Notes: generated by a model from the sequence alone, not told the origin. Positions 52,419 to 62,340 are shown, counted from the first letter of the stretch. The stretch is 64,000 nt of DNA from Prevotella merdae (GCF_900290275.1 NZ_LT985324.1:847896-911895); one strand, 5' to 3'. Made by a program: numbers and translations.

Positions 52419-53744
52419 TTACTTCTTGTTGTTGAACAGCACGTCCGACAAGCTTTGAAGAGCCTTCTTCTTATCCGATTCCTTAATTAGGAACGAGATG
52501 TTGTAGTTGCTGCCGCCATACGAGATCATACGTACCGGTATGGTCTTCATAGCGTCAAGCACCAAGGTCTCGAAGCCCAGGTTGCTCCAGTCGAGATCGC
52601 CTACAACGCAGACGATGCACATGTCAGAGTCTACTGTAACTGTGCCATACTTCTTAAGCTCGTCTACAATCTCGTTAAGGTGAGATGTGTTGTCGATACT
52701 CATCGAAACGCCCACCTCGCTTGTAGTAATCATGTCTATAGGAGTCTGATAGCACTCGAATATCTCGAACACCTTGCGCAGGAAGCCTGTGGCAAAGAGC
52801 ATGCGGCTCGACTTGATCTTGATGGCTGTAATGTTGTCCTTGGCGGCTACGGCCTTGATTTTGCCCTTAAGCAGAACGTTGTCGATAATTGTGCCTTCGG
52901 CCTTAGGGTCCAATGTGTTCTTAAGGCGAACTGGGATGCCTGCAAACTTGGCTGGCTGAACACATGTAGGATGCAGAATCTTGGCACCAAAATAGGCAAG
53001 CTCGGCAGCCTCCTCGAAGTTGAGCTGGCGAATAGCCTCGGTCTTATCCACAACACGTGGGTCGTTGTTGTGCATTCCATCGATGTCGGTCCAAATCTGA
53101 ATCTCCTCAGCTGGCAGAGCTGCACCAATAAGCGATGCTGTAAAGTCGCTACCGCCACGCAGCAGATTGTCTACCTCGCCATAGGCGTTACGGCAGATAA
53201 AGCCCTGTGTGATGTATACCTGATAGCCCTCGTTCTCCTTCATAATGGCCGTCAGCTTCTCCTTGATATACTGCGAGTCGGGCTCGGCATTCTTGTCTGT
53301 GCGCATAAAGTCGAAAGCCGACAACAGGCAAACCTTCACGCCTTGCTCCTCAAGATAGTTGGCCACCATGTTTGTGCTCATTATCTCGCCCTGAGCCACG
53401 ATGTTCTTCTCCTCAAAGCTTGTGAAGAGGTCCTTGGTGAAAGAGCGGAGATAGTTGAACTCCGTAGCCAGGAACTCGCGTGTGCGCTGCTTGTATTCGT
53501 CTGTAGAATAAAGCTCCTCCACATGCTCCATGTACTTTCTCTCAAGATTGTTGATTACGTCGTTGGCGCCATCCGAGTTCTTCTTGTAGAGATAGTTTGA
53601 AATCTCAACGAGTGAGTTGGTTGTGCCCGACATTGCTGAAAGAACAACAAACACTTGTTCGCCTGACTCTGAAACCATTGAGGCAACAGATTTCATGCGC
53701 TCTGCGGTACCTACTGAGGTACCACCAAACTTCATTACTTTCAT
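52419..53744 (-). CDS. lysC: Aspartate kinase (monofunctional)
   Basis: 441 residues. MKVMKFGGTSVGTAERM, FICRNAYGEVDNLLRGGSDFTASLIGAAL and the tandem ACT domains from about 300 (AIKIKSSRMLFATGFLRKVFEIF, SDMCIVCVVGDLDW) identify it. First step of the aspartate pathway, probably lysine-inhibited. Paired with lysA. Confidence 0.95.
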   Translation of the reverse strand: MKVMKFGGTSVGTAERMKSVASMVSESGEQVFVVLSAMSGTTNSLVEISNYLYKKNSDGANDVINNLERKYMEHVEELYSTDEYKQRTREFLATEFNYLRSFTKDLFTSFEEKNIVAQGEIMSTNMVANYLEEQGVKVCLLSAFDFMRTDKNAEPDSQYIKEKLTAIMKENEGYQVYITQGFICRNAYGEVDNLLRGGSDFTASLIGAALPAEEIQIWTDIDGMHNNDPRVVDKTEAIRQLNFEEAAELAYFGAKILHPTCVQPAKFAGIPVRLKNTLDPKAEGTIIDNVLLKGKIKAVAAKDNITAIKIKSSRMLFATGFLRKVFEIFECYQTPIDMITTSEVGVSMSIDNTSHLNEIVDELKKYGTVTVDSDMCIVCVVGDLDWSNLGFETLVLDAMKTIPVRMISYGGSNYNISFLIKESDKKKALQSLSDVLFNNKK

Positions 53745-53786
53745 AATATTATTATTTTTTATTTTTTCAGTTCAAATAATGTTATT

Positions 53787-54476
53787 CTATTGGTCAGCAT
53801 ACTCCTTGGTGACATCCGTCAGAGTGTGCTCCTTGCATTTGTACACACGTCCAGGGAACTTGTCAATCATGCCAAGGTTGTGTGTTGATATAACCACCGA
53901 AGTGCCCGAATGGCTTATCTCGTAAAGCAAGCCCACAATCTTCTCGGCTGTATCGGGGTCGAGATTGCCGGTTGGCTCGTCTGCTATAATTATTTTAGGC
54001 TGGTTTAGCAAGGCGCGCGCTATGGCTATACGTTGCTGTTCGCCTCCAGACAGCTCGTGTGGAAGGCGGTTGCTCATGTCTTGCATGCCTACAGCCTCGA
54101 GCACCTTGAGTATGCGCTCGTCAATCTCCTTCTGCGATTTCCATCCTGTAGCCTTAAGCACAAACTGGAGGTTCTGCTTAACGCTACGGTCGTGCAGAAG
54201 CTGGAAGTCCTGGAAGATGATACCCATCTCTCTACGAAGTGCAGGTATGTCCTTGCGCTTTAGTGTAAGGAGGTTTCGCTCAAGCACCTCGGCTTTCTCG
54301 GCATCAGCCTTGTCGAAGTCAACCTCGCAATAGATCGACTTCAGCAACGACGATTTGCCCGATCCTACCTTGCCTATAACATAAACAAACTGTTCCTCGT
54401 CCACATGAAAGTCGACATTCTGAAGAATAACCTCGTCGGTCTGGTATATATTAGCTTTTTGATAATCTATTAGCAT
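53787..54476 (-). CDS. ftsE: FtsE-like ABC ATPase
   Basis: 229 residues. Walker [14 protein letters not shown] (a G-x-V variant), Q-loop [15 protein letters not shown], signature [16 protein letters not shown], and Walker [14 protein letters not shown]. FtsE with FtsX links cell-wall hydrolases to division; no ftsX is beside it here. Its place between hisIE and lysC is familiar in Bacteroidales. Confidence 0.85.
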   Translation of the reverse strand: MLIDYQKANIYQTDEVILQNVDFHVDEEQFVYVIGKVGSGKSSLLKSIYCEVDFDKADAEKAEVLERNLLTLKRKDIPALRREMGIIFQDFQLLHDRSVKQNLQFVLKATGWKSQKEIDERILKVLEAVGMQDMSNRLPHELSGGEQQRIAIARALLNQPKIIIADEPTGNLDPDTAEKIVGLLYEISHSGTSVVISTHNLGMIDKFPGRVYKCKEHTLTDVTKEYADQ

Positions 54477-54485
54477 AAATGATAA

Positions 54486-55106
54486 TTAATGTTTGTGCCA
54501 GTTGGGGTCGTGGCGCACCTGCAGCTCTTGGGCTATATTTTCAATGCGCAGACCTTTGCTTGTCAATAATACTATAAGATGATAGAACATGTCGGATGCC
54601 TCGTATATAAGGCGTTCGTTGGTTCCGTTTGTTGCTTCGATAACAGCTTCAAGTGCCTCTTCGCCAACCTTTTGGGCCATTCGGTTCAAACCATCCTTAA
54701 AGAGAGATGTAGTATACGAGCCCTCGGGCATCTCCTCGTGGCGCTTGTTGATGAAGTCTTGCAGCTCGGTAAGGAACAGCAAGGGATTGGCCTCGTTCTT
54801 CTCGCCCCAACATGTGTCTGTGCCAAGATGACAAGCCGGACCCACCGGATTGACTCTAACTAATAGGGTGTCGTTGTCACAATCGCTCTTTATACTTACC
54901 AAGTTCAAGAAGTTGCCCGATGTCTCGCCCTTTGTCCAAAGGCATTGGCGGCTTCGGCTCCAGAATGTCACCTTGCCAGTCTTTATGGTTTGTTCGTATG
55001 CCTCCTGGTTCATATAGCCCAGCATCAGCACATTGTTGGTTATGCTGTCTTGAATTATGGCAGGTACAAGTCCGCCTTGTTTCTCAAAATCTATCTCCAT
55101 AAGCAT
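54486..55106 (-). CDS. hisIE: Bifunctional phosphoribosyl-AMP cyclohydrolase / phosphoribosyl-ATP pyrophosphatase
   Basis: 206 residues; the start may be MLMEID or the ATG two codons later. HisI domain: MLGYMNQEAYEQTIKTGKVTFWSRSR and GPACHLGTDTCW (zinc Cys/His). HisE domain from about 110: SYTTSLFKDGLNRMAQKVGEEALEAVIEA. Steps 2 and 3 of histidine synthesis. 23 bases after hisF. Confidence 0.95.
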   Translation of the reverse strand: MLMEIDFEKQGGLVPAIIQDSITNNVLMLGYMNQEAYEQTIKTGKVTFWSRSRQCLWTKGETSGNFLNLVSIKSDCDNDTLLVRVNPVGPACHLGTDTCWGEKNEANPLLFLTELQDFINKRHEEMPEGSYTTSLFKDGLNRMAQKVGEEALEAVIEATNGTNERLIYEASDMFYHLIVLLTSKGLRIENIAQELQVRHDPNWHKH

Positions 55107-55129
55107 TTATATAAAATAGTTTAAACCGT

Positions 55130-55891
55130 TTATATTCTTACCTTTACGCCTTTTTGTTTAAGATATTCCTTAAGCTTGGGTATCTTTATCTCGCCAAAAT
55201 GGAACACGCTTGCAGCCAGGGCTGCGTCGGCCTTGCCCTTGGCAAATGCGTCGTAGAAGTGGTCCATGCATCCGGCTCCGCCACTTGCTATAACCGGAAT
55301 CTTAACCTTCTCGGCAAGCATGGCCAATGCGTCGTTGGCAAAGCCTTGCTTCACGCCATCGTGGTTCATGCTGGTAAAGAGAATCTCTCCGGCACCACGG
55401 TCGGCCACCTCGGTAGCCCAGTCGAGCAACTTAAGGTCTGTGCGCTCGCGTCCACCCTTTACATAGCAATACCATTGGCCGTCGGCCTCCATTCGTGCGT
55501 CTATCGCGCACACGCACACTTGCGATCCAAAACTGGCAGATATCTTATCTATCAGATTAGGGGTGCGTATGGCAGCCGAGTTGATACTTACCTTGTCGGC
55601 TCCTGCAAACAGCAGTCGCTCCACATCCTCAAAGGCGTTTATGCCGCCACCTACCGTAAATGGAATGTTGATGACCTGAGCCACCTTGCCCACCATATCG
55701 GTAAATGTCTTGCGTCCATCTGCGCTTGCGGTAATATCGAGAAACACCAGTTCGTCGGCACCTTGATTGCTGTATTGCCTGGCAAGCTCAACGGGGTCGC
55801 CAGCGTTGCGAAGGTTTACAAAGTTTACTCCCTTTACCGTAGCGCCATCCTTTACATCCAGACACGGAATTATTCGTTTAGCCAATCCCAT
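55130..55891 (-). CDS. hisF: Imidazole glycerol phosphate synthase cyclase subunit
   Basis: 253 residues. [21 protein letters not shown] with the catalytic Asp, [36 protein letters not shown] and [10 protein letters not shown] are canonical. Forms the synthase with HisH. Overlaps hisA by 14 bases. Confidence 0.96.
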   Translation of the reverse strand: MGLAKRIIPCLDVKDGATVKGVNFVNLRNAGDPVELARQYSNQGADELVFLDITASADGRKTFTDMVGKVAQVINIPFTVGGGINAFEDVERLLFAGADKVSINSAAIRTPNLIDKISASFGSQVCVCAIDARMEADGQWYCYVKGGRERTDLKLLDWATEVADRGAGEILFTSMNHDGVKQGFANDALAMLAEKVKIPVIASGGAGCMDHFYDAFAKGKADAALAASVFHFGEIKIPKLKEYLKQKGVKVRI

Positions 55892-56609
55892 AGAGTAAAT
55901 GTCTTATTTTGTTAATATCTATAAGGCCCTCGTAGTAGGCCTTGCCAAACACCACGGCGGGTATTCCGGCCTGGTCCAGACTCAATATGTCGTCGGCCGA
56001 CGATACGCCTCCGCTTGCTATCAGATACAGGTCGGGGAATCGTTCCATCAGTTGCTTGTACAGCTCGATTGACGTGCCTCCCAAGGCTCCGTCCTTGGCT
56101 ATGTCTGTGCAAAGCACCTTGCTGATGCCCTTCTTGCGATAGTGGTCTATAAATCCGAACACGTCGCAGTTGGTATTGTCTATCCATCCGTTGATGGCAA
56201 TATTCTTGTCGCGCACGTCGGCACCAAGTATTATTCGGTCGGCTCCGTAACGCTTAATCCATGCTTCAAAGGTTTGAGGGTCGGTATAGGATATGCTTCC
56301 TACGGTTGCCATCTTGGCACCATTGTCGAACACCTTGTCCATGTCCTCCTGAGTCTTAATGCCGCCTCCAAAGTCGATGCTCAGGCTGGTTGCCTGGCTT
56401 ACGGCACGCAGCACATCGGCATTAACCACATGTTTCGACTTTGCTCCGTCCAGGTCTACCATGTGCAGCCTTTTAAACCCCATGCTGGCAAACTCCTGTG
56501 CTATGGCCACGGGGTTGGCGTTGTACACTTTCTTTTGTGAGTAGTCGCCCTTTGTAAGCCTTACACATTCGCCATTTATTATGTCGATTGCCGGTATCAA
56601 ATCAATCAT
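55878..56609 (-). CDS. hisA: ProFAR isomerase
   Basis: 243 residues. [53 protein letters not shown] and [12 protein letters not shown] fit HisA. Isomerises the aminoaldose to the ketose in histidine synthesis. Confidence 0.96.
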   Translation of the reverse strand: MIDLIPAIDIINGECVRLTKGDYSQKKVYNANPVAIAQEFASMGFKRLHMVDLDGAKSKHVVNADVLRAVSQATSLSIDFGGGIKTQEDMDKVFDNGAKMATVGSISYTDPQTFEAWIKRYGADRIILGADVRDKNIAINGWIDNTNCDVFGFIDHYRKKGISKVLCTDIAKDGALGGTSIELYKQLMERFPDLYLIASGGVSSADDILSLDQAGIPAVVFGKAYYEGLIDINKIRHLLYGIG

Positions 56610-56634
56610 ACGCGCATAATTTTTATATTAACCA

Positions 56635-57225
56635 CTATAACTTCAAGAAGTTCTCCAATAATATCTCACCAACTCTTCCGCTTTTCTCGGGGTGAAACTG
56701 GGTGGCGTAGAAGTTGTCCTTGTGCAGAGCCGCGCTAAAGGGCTGGATGTAGTCGGCCTGTGCTATGGTATAATCGCATACCGGCACATAGAAGCTGTGC
56801 ACGAAGTAGACAAAATCTTTCTGTGTGATACCGTGGAATAGGGGAGTGCTGAGGTTGTTAATCTCGTTCCATCCCATAGCCGGAATCTTGTCTGAAGGTT
56901 TGCCTGATTTGAATTTCATCACGTCTACTGGGAATATGCCCAGACAGTCGGTATCATCCTCCTCAGAATGTCGGCAAAGCAGTTGCTGGCCTATGCAGAT
57001 GCCCAAAACGGGTTGTTGCAAGCCACGAACAAGGCTGTCGAGCCCATGCTGCTTTAGATACTTCATCGTTGGTCCTGCGGCTCCCTGACCAGGGAATACA
57101 ACCTTGTCGGCACTTTGTAGTTCTTCTGCTGAGTCGGTCAGGATAGGATTGCACCCGATACGCTCAAGCGCATTAACCACCGAACATATATTTCCAGCAT
57201 TATATTTCAATATCGCTACCTTCAT
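56635..57225 (-). CDS. hisH: Imidazole glycerol phosphate synthase glutaminase subunit
   Basis: 196 residues. Class I glutamine amidotransferase: VFPGQGAAGPTM, nucleophile in VLGICIGQQLLC (more usually GICLGMQLL), and His/Glu in YATQFHPEKSG. First gene of the hisH-A-F-IE cluster. Confidence 0.95.
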   Translation of the reverse strand: MKVAILKYNAGNICSVVNALERIGCNPILTDSAEELQSADKVVFPGQGAAGPTMKYLKQHGLDSLVRGLQQPVLGICIGQQLLCRHSEEDDTDCLGIFPVDVMKFKSGKPSDKIPAMGWNEINNLSTPLFHGITQKDFVYFVHSFYVPVCDYTIAQADYIQPFSAALHKDNFYATQFHPEKSGRVGEILLENFLKL

Positions 57226-57315
57226 CGGCCCTGTGTTTTCGTTATATTAATATTATTGTCACGCAACATCTGCATTTTTATAGCAGAAAACATGCAAACT
57301 CTTACAAATCGTTGG

Positions 57316-57323
57316 CAAAGTTA
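57316..57323 (-). promoter_or_regulatory. -7 box upstream of the his operon
   Basis: Minus-strand TAACTTTG, 91 bases upstream of hisH. The -33 TTTG is not clear. From here transcription could continue through hisH-A-F-IE, ftsE, lysC, lysA, both glycosyltransferase-like genes and fbp, since all gaps are short. Confidence 0.45.
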
Positions 57324-57417
57324 CAAATTTTCTTTTAAAACGCTTGTAATTTGTCAACATTTAATGGATTTATAATGTTATATCAGTATAATTATGCACG
57401 TTGTATATATTTATTGT

Positions 57418-57435
57418 CGAACTTTCTCAAGTTCG
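57418..57435 (-). terminator. Small hairpin after the ABC-F gene
   Basis: CGAACTT-TCTC-AAGTTCG, 7-bp perfect arms, 17 bases after the ABC-F stop. No strong T-run. Confidence 0.45.
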
Positions 57436-57452
57436 TAGCCTCTGTTGCTTCT

Positions 57453-59423
57453 TTAGTTTGCCTTTAGCTCCTCAAGTTCTTCCGAAAGCAGGGTCCATCG
57501 TTCCTCTTCCTCGTCCATGCGTTGCTTTATGGCTGTGTATTCGTTCACAACAGTCATGTCGGAAGCTCCCTCGGGCGTGCACAGTATGGCATCGAGCTCC
57601 TTCAGGCGGTCTTCCATAGCGCTAATCTTCTTCTCCGACTCCTCCACCAGCTTCTCGGCTTTTCTTATCTTCTTCTGCTGCTCCTTATGTTCGGCATAGC
57701 TTAGCTTGGCGGGTTGGCTGCCGTCTGTGGATGTCTCGGCAGAGTCGACCTTCTTCTTGTTGTCGTCGGCGTTGGTCTTGGCAAAGACGGTTGTGGCGTT
57801 CAGGTCGTTAAGACTCTCCATGTTGCGCGAGCGCAGATAGTCGTATATGCCTCCAAGATGCTCCTTCACCTTGCCTCCGCCAAACTCGTACACCTTCGAC
57901 ACCAGTCCGTCGAGAAACTCGCGGTCGTGGCTTACTATTATAGCCGTTCCGTCGAATGCCAGAATGGCCTCCTTAAGCACCTCCTTCGACTGTATGTCCA
58001 GGTGGTTGGTAGGCTCGTCGAGGATAAGCAGGTTTACGGGTTCAAGCAGCAAGCGTATCATGGCCAGTCGGCTGCGCTCGCCACCCGACAACACCTTCAC
58101 CTTCTTGTCTATAGCCTCGCCTCCAAACATAAACGAGCCCAGGATGTTCTTTATCCTCAGTCTGATGTCGCCCTTTGCCACGTTGTCGATGGTCTCGAAT
58201 ACGGTCAGTTCGCCGTCGAGCAGCTGGGCCTGGTTCTGCGCAAAATAGCCTATCTGCACGTTATGACCCACCTTAAGGTTGCCGTCGAAGGGAATCTCGC
58301 CCATGATACACTTAACAAGCGTAGACTTACCCTCGCCGTTCTTGCCCACAAACGCCACCTTTTCGCCACGCTTTATCGTTAGGTTGACGTCAGCGAAAAC
58401 GTTGTGTGTGCCGTATGTCTTGCCCAAGTCCTGACAGATAACGGGGTAGTCGCCCGATCGCAGGCATGGCGGAAATTTAAGGTGCATGGACGAGTTGTCA
58501 ATCTCGTCTACCTCTATCGGCACAATCTTCTCAAGCTGCTTTATTCGGCTTTGCACCTGAACAGCCTTTGTGGGTTTGTAGCGGAAGCGCTCGATAAAGT
58601 CCTTAATATCGGCTATTTCCTTCTGCTGGTTCTCGTAGGCGCGCATCTGCTGCTCGTGGCGCTCAAGCCGAAGCTTGACGTATTCGTCGTACTTCACCTT
58701 ATAGTCGTTAATCTGTCCGCACGAAATCTCAATCGTTCGGTTTGTCACATTATTTATAAAGGCGCGATCGTGACTTACCAGTATCAAGGCCTTGGCACTT
58801 TGCTGTAAGAAACGCTCCAGCCATCCTATACTCTCGATGTCCAGGTGGTTGGTGGGCTCGTCAAGCAGTAGCACATCGGGATGTCTAAGTAGAATCTTAG
58901 CCAACTCTATACGCATGCGCCATCCGCCCGAAAACTCGCTTGTAGGACGGTCGAAGTCGTTGTGTGTGAAACCCAGACCTACAAGCGTGCGCTCAATCTC
59001 GGCCTCGTAGTTTTCGCCACCAAGCATCAGGAAGCGGTCGTGCTCCTGGGTGAACAGCTCAACCAGCTCGGTATAGCTCTCCGACTCGTAGTCGGTACGT
59101 TCGGTCAACTGTCGGTTCAGTTCGTCTATGCGCTCCTTTAGCTTGATAGTATCAGAGAAAGCCTTGCGCGCCTCTTCCTTTACAGTAGTGTTGTCTTGCA
59201 GAACCATTACCTGTGGAAGATAGCCAACCGTAGCGTTAGTTGGAACAGACACATGTCCCTCGGTTGGGCTTTGCAAGCCGCAAATTATCTTCAACATAGT
59301 AGACTTTCCTGCTCCATTCTTGCCCACAAGGGCTATGCGGTCGCGGTCGTTAACAACAAAGCTGACATTGCGGAATAGCGGTTTTGCGCTAAATTCCACC
59401 GTCAAATTCTCTATACTTATCAT
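57453..59423 (-). CDS. ABC-F family ATPase
   Basis: 656 residues: two ABC domains without membrane parts. First: ALVGKNGAGKSTMLK, EFSGGWRMRIELAKILL, VLLLDEPTNHLD. Second: AFVGKNGEGKSTLVK, VLSGGERSRLAMIRLLL, LLILDEPTNHLD. The Arg/Lys-rich interdomain linker at ~235-300 and the C-terminal coiled coil (KKIRKAEKLVEESEKKISAMEDRLKEL) are as in ABC-F ribosome-acting proteins (Uup/YdiF-like). Probably a translation factor. Confidence 0.92.
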   Translation of the reverse strand: MISIENLTVEFSAKPLFRNVSFVVNDRDRIALVGKNGAGKSTMLKIICGLQSPTEGHVSVPTNATVGYLPQVMVLQDNTTVKEEARKAFSDTIKLKERIDELNRQLTERTDYESESYTELVELFTQEHDRFLMLGGENYEAEIERTLVGLGFTHNDFDRPTSEFSGGWRMRIELAKILLRHPDVLLLDEPTNHLDIESIGWLERFLQQSAKALILVSHDRAFINNVTNRTIEISCGQINDYKVKYDEYVKLRLERHEQQMRAYENQQKEIADIKDFIERFRYKPTKAVQVQSRIKQLEKIVPIEVDEIDNSSMHLKFPPCLRSGDYPVICQDLGKTYGTHNVFADVNLTIKRGEKVAFVGKNGEGKSTLVKCIMGEIPFDGNLKVGHNVQIGYFAQNQAQLLDGELTVFETIDNVAKGDIRLRIKNILGSFMFGGEAIDKKVKVLSGGERSRLAMIRLLLEPVNLLILDEPTNHLDIQSKEVLKEAILAFDGTAIIVSHDREFLDGLVSKVYEFGGGKVKEHLGGIYDYLRSRNMESLNDLNATTVFAKTNADDNKKKVDSAETSTDGSQPAKLSYAEHKEQQKKIRKAEKLVEESEKKISAMEDRLKELDAILCTPEGASDMTVVNEYTAIKQRMDEEEERWTLLSEELEELKAN

Positions 59424-59510
59424 CTCTTATTTTATAACTTGCTGATTGTTAGTTGATTATTGATAATAAAATTTCTTTCGGGTACGCTTTTCGAGTCAGT
59501 CTTGGCTGTT

Positions 59511-59948
59511 CTACAGCAGACTGTCAAGCTGTACTAACCATTTGTAGCCAACCTTTTTCATCGGTATGCAGAACATCTGCTCGCCAACGATAGTGCCCTT
59601 CTTGCCAACCGAGTCGCTCCTAAGGAAGTTCTTAACCGTAATGTTTGCGGTAGCCTTGTCGTCGTCGTACGAGAAATCATCTATGGTACATACAGCCGAG
59701 TCGGGTTGCGAGTTAAGCAAATCCAAATCAGCCTGGTTGATATTTGCCGCCCTATACTTTATCCATTTCAGCGAGCCGTCTGTACAATAGGCGGCAGCTT
59801 GCTTATAGCGCAGATTGAAGTAGTGCTGGGCAAACGTCTTGACGCGCTCCTCGGCAGCATTCTCGTCCTTGCTTGTGCATGCCGAAAACAGCATAGCCAG
59901 CATACATACAGCCCATACCGCTATTATTGATGATTTCTTTCTGTTCAT
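59511..59948 (-). CDS. DUF4878-like lipoprotein
   Basis: 145 residues. The signal peptide ends in LFSAC, a lipobox with the Cys to be lipidated. The mature part (EERVKTFAQHYFNLRYKQAAAYCTDGSLKWI) resembles DUF4878/NTF2-like lipoproteins. Envelope location expected; function unknown. Own promoter at 60002-60033. Confidence 0.7.
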   Translation of the reverse strand: MNRKKSSIIAVWAVCMLAMLFSACTSKDENAAEERVKTFAQHYFNLRYKQAAAYCTDGSLKWIKYRAANINQADLDLLNSQPDSAVCTIDDFSYDDDKATANITVKNFLRSDSVGKKGTIVGEQMFCIPMKKVGYKWLVQLDSLL

Positions 59949-60001
59949 TATCTATTTTTTCTTTTGTAGGACTAGTTGACTTACCCGCCCATTTAAATAT
60001 G

Positions 60002-60051
60002 CAAAATTAATTAAAAACATTGATAAATCCAAAGAATAATGAGTAACTTTG
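60002..60051. promoter_or_regulatory. Overlapping divergent promoters
   Basis: Minus: TTTG (60030-60033), 20 bases, TAATTTTG (60002-60009), for the lipoprotein. Plus: TAACTTTG (60044-60051), 30 bases before the RluA gene, with only a weak TTG upstream. Confidence 0.6.
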
Positions 60052-60081
60052 CATAAACTTTGAAAGGAATAAAAATAATAT

Positions 60082-60993
60082 ATGGCAAGACAAAACAATT
60101 TTAAATCGTATGGCCCTCAGTCTGGCGACAGCAAACAGCTTGTTGTGGCATCGGGTACAGAAGCTCCATTGCTCGAATATCTGCTAAACAACGTTAAGGA
60201 GAGCCGCAACAAGATAAAGGCTACGCTTCAGGGACGCGGCATCAAGGTCAACGGCAAGGTTGTAACTCAGTTCGACCTCGCCCTTAACCCCGGCGACAAG
60301 GTATCTATCAGCCGACACAAGAGCAGCAACACATTCAAGAGCCAATACGCCAAAGTGGTGTACGAGGACCGCTGGATTGTGGTAGTAGAGAAGAACATTG
60401 GCATACTTTCGATGGCTGCCGGACACTCATCGCTTAATCTGAAGACGTTGCTCGACGACTATTTCCACAAGTCGCGACAGAAGTGCCGCGCACATGTTGT
60501 GCATCGTCTCGACCGCGACACAAGCGGACTGATGATTTATGCCAAGGACATCGACACAGAGCAGATTCTGGAGCACAACTGGCATCAGATAGTGTACGAC
60601 CGCCGATATGTGGCTGTGGTGAGCGGAGAGATGGAGAACGACAACGGAACCATTGCCAACTGGCTTAAGGACAGCAAGGCTTACATCACCTACTCGTCGC
60701 CCGTGGACAATGGCGGCAAGTATGCCGTAACGCATTATCATGTACTCAACCGCACTACCGAGCACTCGCTTGTGGAGTATCGCTTGGAGACTGGCCGCAA
60801 GAACCAGATTCGTGTCCACTCTGCTGACATGGGACATCCTGTGTGTGGCGACGTAAAATACGGCAACGGCGACGACCCTATCCACCGTCTATGCCTGCAC
60901 GCCTACATGCTTTGCTTCACACATCCCGTAACAGGCGAGCGCATGGAGTTTGCCACGCCAATTCCTACATCGTTCCGCAGCTTGTTTAAGTAA
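60082..60993 (+). CDS. RluA-family pseudouridine synthase
   Basis: 303 residues. N-terminal S4 RNA-binding domain (NNVKESRNKIKATLQGRGIKVNGKVV), then the catalytic motif HRLDRDTSGLMIYAKD with its Asp, ETGRKNQIRVHSADMGHPVCGD and LCLHAYMLCFTHP. Modifies rRNA or tRNA uridines; the exact target cannot be told. Confidence 0.92.
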   Translation: MARQNNFKSYGPQSGDSKQLVVASGTEAPLLEYLLNNVKESRNKIKATLQGRGIKVNGKVVTQFDLALNPGDKVSISRHKSSNTFKSQYAKVVYEDRWIVVVEKNIGILSMAAGHSSLNLKTLLDDYFHKSRQKCRAHVVHRLDRDTSGLMIYAKDIDTEQILEHNWHQIVYDRRYVAVVSGEMENDNGTIANWLKDSKAYITYSSPVDNGGKYAVTHYHVLNRTTEHSLVEYRLETGRKNQIRVHSADMGHPVCGDVKYGNGDDPIHRLCLHAYMLCFTHPVTGERMEFATPIPTSFRSLFK

Positions 60994-60994
60994 T

Positions 60995-61131
60995 TGAGCT
61001 TTTGCAAGTTCTTCTTCGACTATCCGCTTGGGCTATTTCGGTTATATTCGTGGCACCTTTCGATTATATTCGTGGCACCTTTCGATTATTCTCGTGAGCT
61101 TGTGCGAATAGTCGGTTGAAGACTGTTGGAT
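60995..61131. repeat. 22-bp tandem repeat framed by inverted arms
   Basis: TTTCGRTTATATTCGTGGCACC at 61036-61057 and 61058-61079, with a degraded third unit at 61080-61101. Outer words TTCTTCGACTATCCGC and GCGAATAGTCGGTTGAAGA are roughly complementary. The leading TGAGCTTTTGCAAGTTC is shared with 45372. Confidence 0.65.
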
Positions 61132-61152
61132 GGCTTGCTTGAATATTATATT

Positions 61153-61180
61153 GAGATGCAGCTTATCTTTTACAAAGGTA
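61153..61180 (-). promoter_or_regulatory. Partial copy of the promoter/hairpin element
   Basis: Minus strand TACCTTTGTAAAAGATAAGC then TGCATCTC, the first half of the element found at 14180-14253 and 41564-41640. No gene follows it. Confidence 0.5.
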
Positions 61181-61449
61181 ATACATTCGAAAAATAGCAA
61201 TCATACGAAACAATACGTTTCGTGCGATTTCCAAATTTGCTCAAGAAACCTTTATTTTGCGCCACTTGCATGCGTGCCAAGGATAGTTTAAAGCATAGCC
61301 TCTCGAGGCAGATGCATAGATTTTGCACTTGCGAGAGTTTCAAAAGCACGCTTTTGAAGCCTTTTCCGAGGTTTCATATCGCCTAATTAGAGGTTTTACT
61401 GAGGTTTTATGTAACATTTGGGACACCTATTAATAAGCTAAGTCGTTGG

Positions 61450-61715
61450 TTATCAGCCTTTAAGAGGAAAGTTGATGTTAACTAGCGTTACAGTTACAGT
61501 TGTTACAGTTTTATTTTCAAGGGTTACAGCTTCCCCCATTTATATATATAACTATTTGATTATTAATTAGTTATAAAGTCTTTAATAAGGGGTTTGTAAC
61601 ATCATTACCCTTTTTGTAAAAACTGTAACTGTAACTGTAACGCCAAGAGCCTTCAGCCCACCTTATGGAGAACCTTTTGGTTCATCCAGAATATGGAGTG
61701 ATTCAATTATGAACC
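61450..61715. repeat. Paired-arm element 1 (GTTAC type)
   Basis: Left arm GCGTTACAGTTACAGTTGTTACAG at 61485-61512, right arm complementary at 61617-61643. The core GATTATTAATTAGTTATAAA (61558-61577) and flanks (AAGAGGAAAGTTGATG, TATGGAGTGATTCAA) recur in element 2. No gene seen. Confidence 0.75.
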
Positions 61716-61720
61716 TATAA

Positions 61721-61830
61721 GTAGCGGAGGTCTCCGGCCTCCGCAGCACCAAGTCGAATACAAATCATCATTACTAATAATACAAGAGTTTGTATCATTG
61801 ATTGCTGTGGAGGCCGGAGACCTCCGCTAC
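61721..61830. repeat. Long hairpin, 28-bp arms
   Basis: GTAGCGGAGGTCTCCGGCCT... (61721-61748) pairs with 61803-61830 with one mismatch. An inner ATACAAA/TTTGTAT pairing lies inside. REP-like palindrome or element end. Confidence 0.75.
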
Positions 61831-61984
61831 AATATAAAACTTGTTACATTATACCCCCATTTATCTGCTCAAATGCCTCGTTTGTCGGCAGATTTCGTAA
61901 AAAAACTGCTCCTAAAAGATGGAGATAAAAGTGCACAAGTAGATTGTAAAGGCAGGATTTGCAATAAAAACGAGTGTTTAAAAC

Positions 61985-62340
61985 ATGTCGTTTGAGGCCT
62001 GTAAGAGGAAAAATTGATGAATAATGTGGCATTATACTTGCTTGGCTTATTGCTAACAAAAGCTTGAAGAATGAGGTAAGTAGCTGATAATAAACCAATA
62101 ACAAGCCTTGGAGATAAAGACATGAATAAGCCAAGCGTTTCAGTTTCAGTTGTTTCAGTTGTTTTTAAGGGGGTGTCAAATTTCGTTTCTTCTATATAAC
62201 CTATTGATTATTAATTAGTTATAAATGTTTAATAAGAGGGTTTGATACATAACTGACCCTTTGAAACGCAACTGAAACTGAAACAACTGAAACGCCTGAT
62301 TGTTATAAGGTTCATTTGATATTTGGAGTGATACAACTGG
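61985..62340. repeat. Paired-arm element 2 (GTTTC type)
   Basis: Left arm GCGTTTCAGTTTCAGTTGTT... at 62135-62166, right arm at 62270-62295. Same core (62206-62225) and similar flanks as element 1, but every GTTAC word is GTTTC on both arms. No gene seen. Confidence 0.75.

Noticed and set aside
61036..61101. Possible CRISPR or intrinsic terminator after the RluA gene
   Set aside because: Only two and a half contiguous units and no clean stem followed by T-run.
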